A program made the position numbers and the translations under genes. The notes beneath the pieces were generated by a model. That model made no database searches. It was not told the origin of the DNA and saw only the letters and a list, made by a program, of their open reading frames with translations. Below, piece after piece: positions 8,030 through 10,718 of a stretch of 10,718 nt of DNA. Within the stretch, counting starts at the first letter, position 1. Every line of letters begins with the position of its first letter. Source of the DNA: Halieaceae bacterium (GTDB lineage: Bacteria > Pseudomonadota > Gammaproteobacteria > Pseudomonadales > Halieaceae); assembly GCA_002683395.1 (NCBI GenBank), contig NYTG01000049.1:39561-50278 (forward strand). Reading direction: 5' to 3'.

Positions 8030-8814
8030 TGATTTTTCCAATCAGGTTCGCGCTTCTCGAGGAACGCGTTAGTGCCCTCGTGCTGATCTTGCGTTGAGAA
8101 CAACGACACGAACTCATCACGCTCTGCGACCAGCCCATCAGCAATAGCAATATTGCGTGCAGAGTGAATCAACCGCTTACAGGCCGCTATGGATGAAGGC
8201 GACTGATTGCCAACTTTGGCTGCCAACGCAGTCGCCGCCGCCAGCGACTCACCGGTGGGCACCACTTCCTCCACGAGTCCGAGCGTCAATGCCTGCTGCG
8301 CGCCGATGCGCTCTCCGCACAAGATCATTCGCTTGGCCCAACCTTCTCCCACCAATTGGGTCAGTCGTTGCGTACCGCCTGCACACGGCAAAAGGCCCAC
8401 CCGCGCTTCGGGCAGTGCCAGGGCGGCCTGCTCTTCGGCAATACGGATATCGCAGGCCAACGCCACTTCCAAGCCACCACCCATCGCAAACCCATTAATC
8501 GCGGCAATCGACACGCCGCGAAAATCAGCGAGCGTTTCAAACGCGTCGCCAAAGGCCTCGCCCACTGCGCGCGCCACGTCGGCATCACTCGAGGCAAACT
8601 GATTCAAATCTGCGCCCGCGGAGAAAAATTTCTCGCCCGCGCCGGTAAAAACCAACGCATAAACGGCTGGATCTGCATTCAACGCCTCAACCACGGCCTT
8701 AAGCGCCGGCAAGCTCTCGCGGTCCCAGGTATTAGCGGAAGGATTATCGATGATGACCGTCGCAATGTTGCCGTCGATCGAGACTTTGATTTTTTCAGAT
8801 GGGCTGATACTCAT
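8026..8814 (-). CDS. Enoyl-CoA hydratase (probable methacrylyl-CoA hydratase)
   Basis: Crotonase-family hydratase of 262 residues, the normal length. In this operon it most likely adds water to methacrylyl-CoA to give 3-hydroxyisobutyryl-CoA. The oxyanion-hole segments are KFFSAGADL (62-70) and NGFAMGGGLEVAL (107-119). Both catalytic glutamates of true hydratases appear to be present, Glu116 (GGGLEVALACD) and Glu136 (LPEARVGLLPCAGG), twenty residues apart as in rat mitochondrial enoyl-CoA hydratase. The C-terminal half (AGGTQRLTQLVG, then ALTLGLVEEVVP) is standard. The ATG at 8814-8812 overlaps the stop of the acyl-CoA dehydrogenase as ATGA and has a strong GGAGGT six bases upstream (8826-8821). 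Its stop overlaps the start of the hydrolase in the same way. Substrate preference is inferred from neighbours; related hydratases also act on other short acyl-CoAs. Confidence 0.92.
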   Translation of the reverse strand: MSISPSEKIKVSIDGNIATVIIDNPSANTWDRESLPALKAVVEALNADPAVYALVFTGAGEKFFSAGADLNQFASSDADVARAVGEAFGDAFETLADFRGVSIAAINGFAMGGGLEVALACDIRIAEEQAALALPEARVGLLPCAGGTQRLTQLVGEGWAKRMILCGERIGAQQALTLGLVEEVVPTGESLAAATALAAKVGNQSPSSIAACKRLIHSARNIAIADGLVAERDEFVSLFSTQDQHEGTNAFLEKREPDWKNQ

Positions 8815-9971
8815 TGAATTACCTCCATAGCGCCGTCCATCAGCAATTTACGGCCAACGATAACGCGCATAATTTCATTCGTGCCTTCGAGAATTTGATG
8901 TACCCGCGTATCACGCACGTAGCGCTCCATCGGATACTCCTTAATGTAGCCATAACCACCCAGCAACTGCAGAGCATCATTGCAGACCGTAAAGCCCACA
9001 TCCGTAGCAAAGCGCTTGGCCATCGCGCAATACGTGGTGGCCTGCGGATCCTGGTTATCTAACTTGCTGGCAGCCAGCCGGATCATTTGTCGTGCGGCAA
9101 CCAACTCGGTCAGCATATCTGCCAGCTTGAACTGAGTGTTTTGGAAGTCAGCAATCGGGGTATCAAACTGTTTACGCTCCTGCACATAAGCGGCGGCGTC
9201 CTGAATCGCTTTCTGCGCGGTTCCCACGGAACAGGTGGCAATATTAATGCGCCCCCCATCAAGACCCTCCATGGCGATGGCGAAGCCCTGACCCTCCTCA
9301 CCGAGACGCTGCGACACGGGCACCCGAACATTGTCGAAGGTAATCATGCGGGTAGGCTGCGCGTTCCAGCCCATCTTGTGCTCTTTTTTACCGTACTGAA
9401 CGCCCTCGGCATCCGCCGGAATCATCAACGCCGTAATACCTTTCGGCCCGACATCACCCGTACGGGTCATCACAACCAGCACCTCAGTCTCACCCGCACC
9501 AGAAATAAACACCTTACTTCCGTTGACTAGGTAGGCGTCTCCTTCGAGCTTTGCGCTGGTGCGTAAACTGCCGGCATCTGATCCCGCTCCGGGTTCGGTC
9601 AGGCAGTAGGACGCCAGTTTTTCACCCATCACCAAATCGGGGCACCACTCATCGACGATGGCCTGCTGGCAGTACTTGCCGATCATGGCAGTCGCCATAT
9701 TATGGATAGTAAGAAATGCCGCCGTCGTCGTGCAGCCCTTCGCGAGCTCTTCCACAATAAGGCTGGCGTCCAGTCTTCCCATGCCCAACCCTCCGGCAGC
9801 CTCGGGCGTATACATACCCATGAAGCCCAATTCACCGGCAGCGCGCAGCGCTTCTTTGGCAAAGACAGAATCAGCATCCCATTGAGCTGCATGCGGGGCC
9901 AGCTCGTTCTCCGAGAATGCTTTGGCACTGGCGATGTACGCCTGCTGATCGTCGTTCAGTTCAAAATCCAA
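8811..9971 (-). CDS. Acyl-CoA dehydrogenase, probable isobutyryl-CoA dehydrogenase
   Basis: FAD-dependent acyl-CoA dehydrogenase, 386 residues, the standard single-domain length. As first gene of a valine operon it most likely converts isobutyryl-CoA to methacrylyl-CoA and passes electrons to electron-transfer flavoprotein. The signature SYCLTEPGAGSD lies at 121-132. RKQFDTPIADFQNTQFKLADM (within 266-286) and LLGGYGYIKEYPMERYVRD (336-354) are typical C-terminal domain segments. LEGTNEIMR (361-369) places the catalytic base at Glu362, as in short- and medium-chain enzymes rather than the shifted position of isovaleryl-CoA dehydrogenase. The start is TTG at 9971-9969, preceded by GGAG eight bases away (9983-9980); no in-frame ATG exists nearby and the N-terminus MDFELNDDQQ fits the family. 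It faces a 214-base intergenic region that probably carries the operon promoter. 2-Methylbutyryl-CoA or other short branched acyl-CoA dehydrogenase is the alternative. Confidence 0.92.
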   Translation of the reverse strand: MDFELNDDQQAYIASAKAFSENELAPHAAQWDADSVFAKEALRAAGELGFMGMYTPEAAGGLGMGRLDASLIVEELAKGCTTTAAFLTIHNMATAMIGKYCQQAIVDEWCPDLVMGEKLASYCLTEPGAGSDAGSLRTSAKLEGDAYLVNGSKVFISGAGETEVLVVMTRTGDVGPKGITALMIPADAEGVQYGKKEHKMGWNAQPTRMITFDNVRVPVSQRLGEEGQGFAIAMEGLDGGRINIATCSVGTAQKAIQDAAAYVQERKQFDTPIADFQNTQFKLADMLTELVAARQMIRLAASKLDNQDPQATTYCAMAKRFATDVGFTVCNDALQLLGGYGYIKEYPMERYVRDTRVHQILEGTNEIMRVIVGRKLLMDGAMEVIQ

Positions 9972-10185
9972 TCTGGGTTCTCCACTACTGCGTTGCCCAC
10001 GCCGGTACTCCGCTAGCCCGCCAGTATAAACCGATTCGGCTCACGCCCACCCTCCGAGCGCCCAATTAGAATCGATTACAAGGCGCACCAATACTACGTT
10101 TTAAGGGCGTACTTCGCTGGCAGTCTGTCGTCACGCAGTTTACCCTGTTGTCTCGATTTTTTTGATGGTTGGGGGAAGCACAGCA
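9972..10185. promoter_or_regulatory. Divergent intergenic region between the valine operon and the aldehyde dehydrogenase
   Basis: No coding sequence is evident in these 214 bases, so promoters for both directions should lie here. For the leftward operon, two -10-like hexamers are visible on the minus strand: TATACT (10028-10023) and TCTAAT (10070-10065), each 5 of 6 to consensus but without a convincing -35 box. An interrupted inverted repeat TACG-N9-CGTA spans 10095-10111, and a short palindrome AATCGATT lies near 10069-10076. Either could be part of an operator, but the half-sites are too short to be sure. On the plus strand GGGGGA (10171-10176) is the probable ribosome-binding site of the aldehyde dehydrogenase. 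I see no recognisable riboswitch. Confidence 0.4.
9980..9983 (-). promoter_or_regulatory. Ribosome-binding site supporting the TTG start of the acyl-CoA dehydrogenase
   Basis: The minus strand reads GGAG-AACCCAGA-TTG, an eight-base gap. In the frame upstream there is no ATG or GTG within at least 30 bases, and the family N-terminus begins right at this TTG, so the motif decides the start. Confidence 0.6.
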
Positions 10186-10718
10186 ATGTCTCAGGACAAT
10201 GGTGACGCCAAGGCATTTATTGCCGATCTTGTGGCGCGGTCACGTGCCGCACAGAAGCAGATTGAATACTATTCTCAGGAGCAGGTGGATGCGCTGATTC
10301 GCGCCATGGTCTGGTCTGTGGCAAGGCCCGGTGTGGCAGAAGAGATCGCCCAATTCACCGTCGATGAGACCCAGCTGGGGAACTACGACGGCAAGTTCCT
10401 GAAAATACAACGTAAAACTCGCGCTACGCTGCTCGATATTATCCACGACAAGTCAGTCGGCGTGATTGAGGAATACCCTGAGCGGAACATTCGTGTGCTC
10501 GCCAAGCCGCTGGGTGTGATCGGCGCACTGGCGCCATCGACCAACCCGGAGGCGACGCCCGTTATTAAGGGCATCCATGCGGTGAAGGGGAGAAACTCCA
10601 TCATCGTCGCGCCGCACCCTAGAGCGAAACTCACTAACAAAAAAATCTGTGACCTCATGCGCGCCGCGCTCAAAAAAATGGGCGCGCCGGAAGATTTGGT
10701 GATTGGCATTGAAACGCC
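10186..10718 (+). CDS. CoA-acylating aldehyde dehydrogenase, AdhE-N/sulfoacetaldehyde dehydrogenase-like, 3' cut by window edge
   Basis: The first 177 residues of a member of the aldehyde dehydrogenase superfamily that oxidises an aldehyde to its acyl-CoA with NAD(P). The frame stays open from ATG 10186 to the window end. KPLGVIGALAPSTNPEATPV (107-126) and RNSIIVAPHPRAKLTNK (136-152) are characteristic cofactor-domain segments of the acetaldehyde (AdhE N-domain, EutE) and sulfoacetaldehyde (SauS) dehydrogenases, not of MmsA-type methylmalonate-semialdehyde dehydrogenases. The catalytic Cys lies beyond the window, so activity and substrate cannot be judged. GGGGGA sits about nine bases before the ATG; another in-frame ATG at 10165 would add seven residues but puts the purine run inside the gene. 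It is transcribed away from the valine operon across a shared 214-base region. Whether it is a stand-alone dehydrogenase or the start of an AdhE-like fusion cannot be seen. Confidence 0.85.
   Translation, partial: MSQDNGDAKAFIADLVARSRAAQKQIEYYSQEQVDALIRAMVWSVARPGVAEEIAQFTVDETQLGNYDGKFLKIQRKTRATLLDIIHDKSVGVIEEYPERNIRVLAKPLGVIGALAPSTNPEATPVIKGIHAVKGRNSIIVAPHPRAKLTNKKICDLMRAALKKMGAPEDLVIGIET

Noticed and set aside
7379..8032. Long open frame on the + strand (217 codons) opposite the hydrolase gene
   Set aside because: It lies wholly antisense to a gene with clear catalytic motifs, has no recognisable domain, and is an expected by-product of the base composition of the coding strand.
8027..8041. 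TTG at 8041 as the start of the 3-hydroxyisobutyryl-CoA hydrolase
   Set aside because: The ATG at 8029 overlaps the preceding stop as ATGA, matching the junction one gene upstream, and the extra four residues are not needed for the fold.

Overview
The window looks like chromosomal DNA of a free-living Gram-negative bacterium, most likely a marine gammaproteobacterium of the OM60/NOR5 (Halieaceae) type. That placement is inference: it rests on the large TonB-dependent receptor (an outer-membrane protein), the TPR-type sulfotransferase beside it, the compact valine-degradation operon, and a G+C content a little above one half judged by eye. I see no RNA genes, insertion sequences, CRISPR arrays, prophage genes or replication origins. 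Genes are packed tightly, and no gene-free stretch exceeds about 215 bases.

Left part, + strand (1-5057): the window opens inside a TonB-dependent outer-membrane receptor whose frame is broken once, at a four-T run at 1030-1033; everything after the break is intact to the C-terminal phenylalanine at 2354. A strong intrinsic terminator (2378-2408) follows. Almost directly after it come two tandem sulfotransferases of different families: a 667-residue protein with TPR repeats and a C-terminal PAPS-dependent domain (2422-4425), then a 208-residue Sulfotransfer_2 protein (4431-5057).

Middle and right part, - strand (5041-9971): five genes read leftwards without usable gaps. In order of transcription they are a TTG-started acyl-CoA dehydrogenase, an enoyl-CoA hydratase, a 3-hydroxyisobutyryl-CoA hydrolase, 3-hydroxyisobutyrate dehydrogenase (mmsB), and a TTG-started aspartyl/asparaginyl beta-hydroxylase-like protein. 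The first four match consecutive steps of valine catabolism: isobutyryl-CoA to methacrylyl-CoA to 3-hydroxyisobutyryl-CoA to 3-hydroxyisobutyrate to methylmalonate semialdehyde. The next enzyme, MmsA, is not in the window. The fifth gene is not a known valine enzyme. Its 3' end overlaps that of the second sulfotransferase by 17 bases, tail to tail.

Right edge: a 214-base divergent intergenic region (9972-10185) separates the valine operon from the start of a CoA-acylating aldehyde dehydrogenase of the AdhE/sulfoacetaldehyde-dehydrogenase type, cut off by the window end.

Nothing here is clearly a new system. The most intriguing group is the receptor, the two unrelated sulfotransferases and the 2-oxoglutarate-dependent hydroxylase. 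Together they could form a sulfation/hydroxylation module tied to an outer-membrane transporter, but this rests on gene proximity alone.
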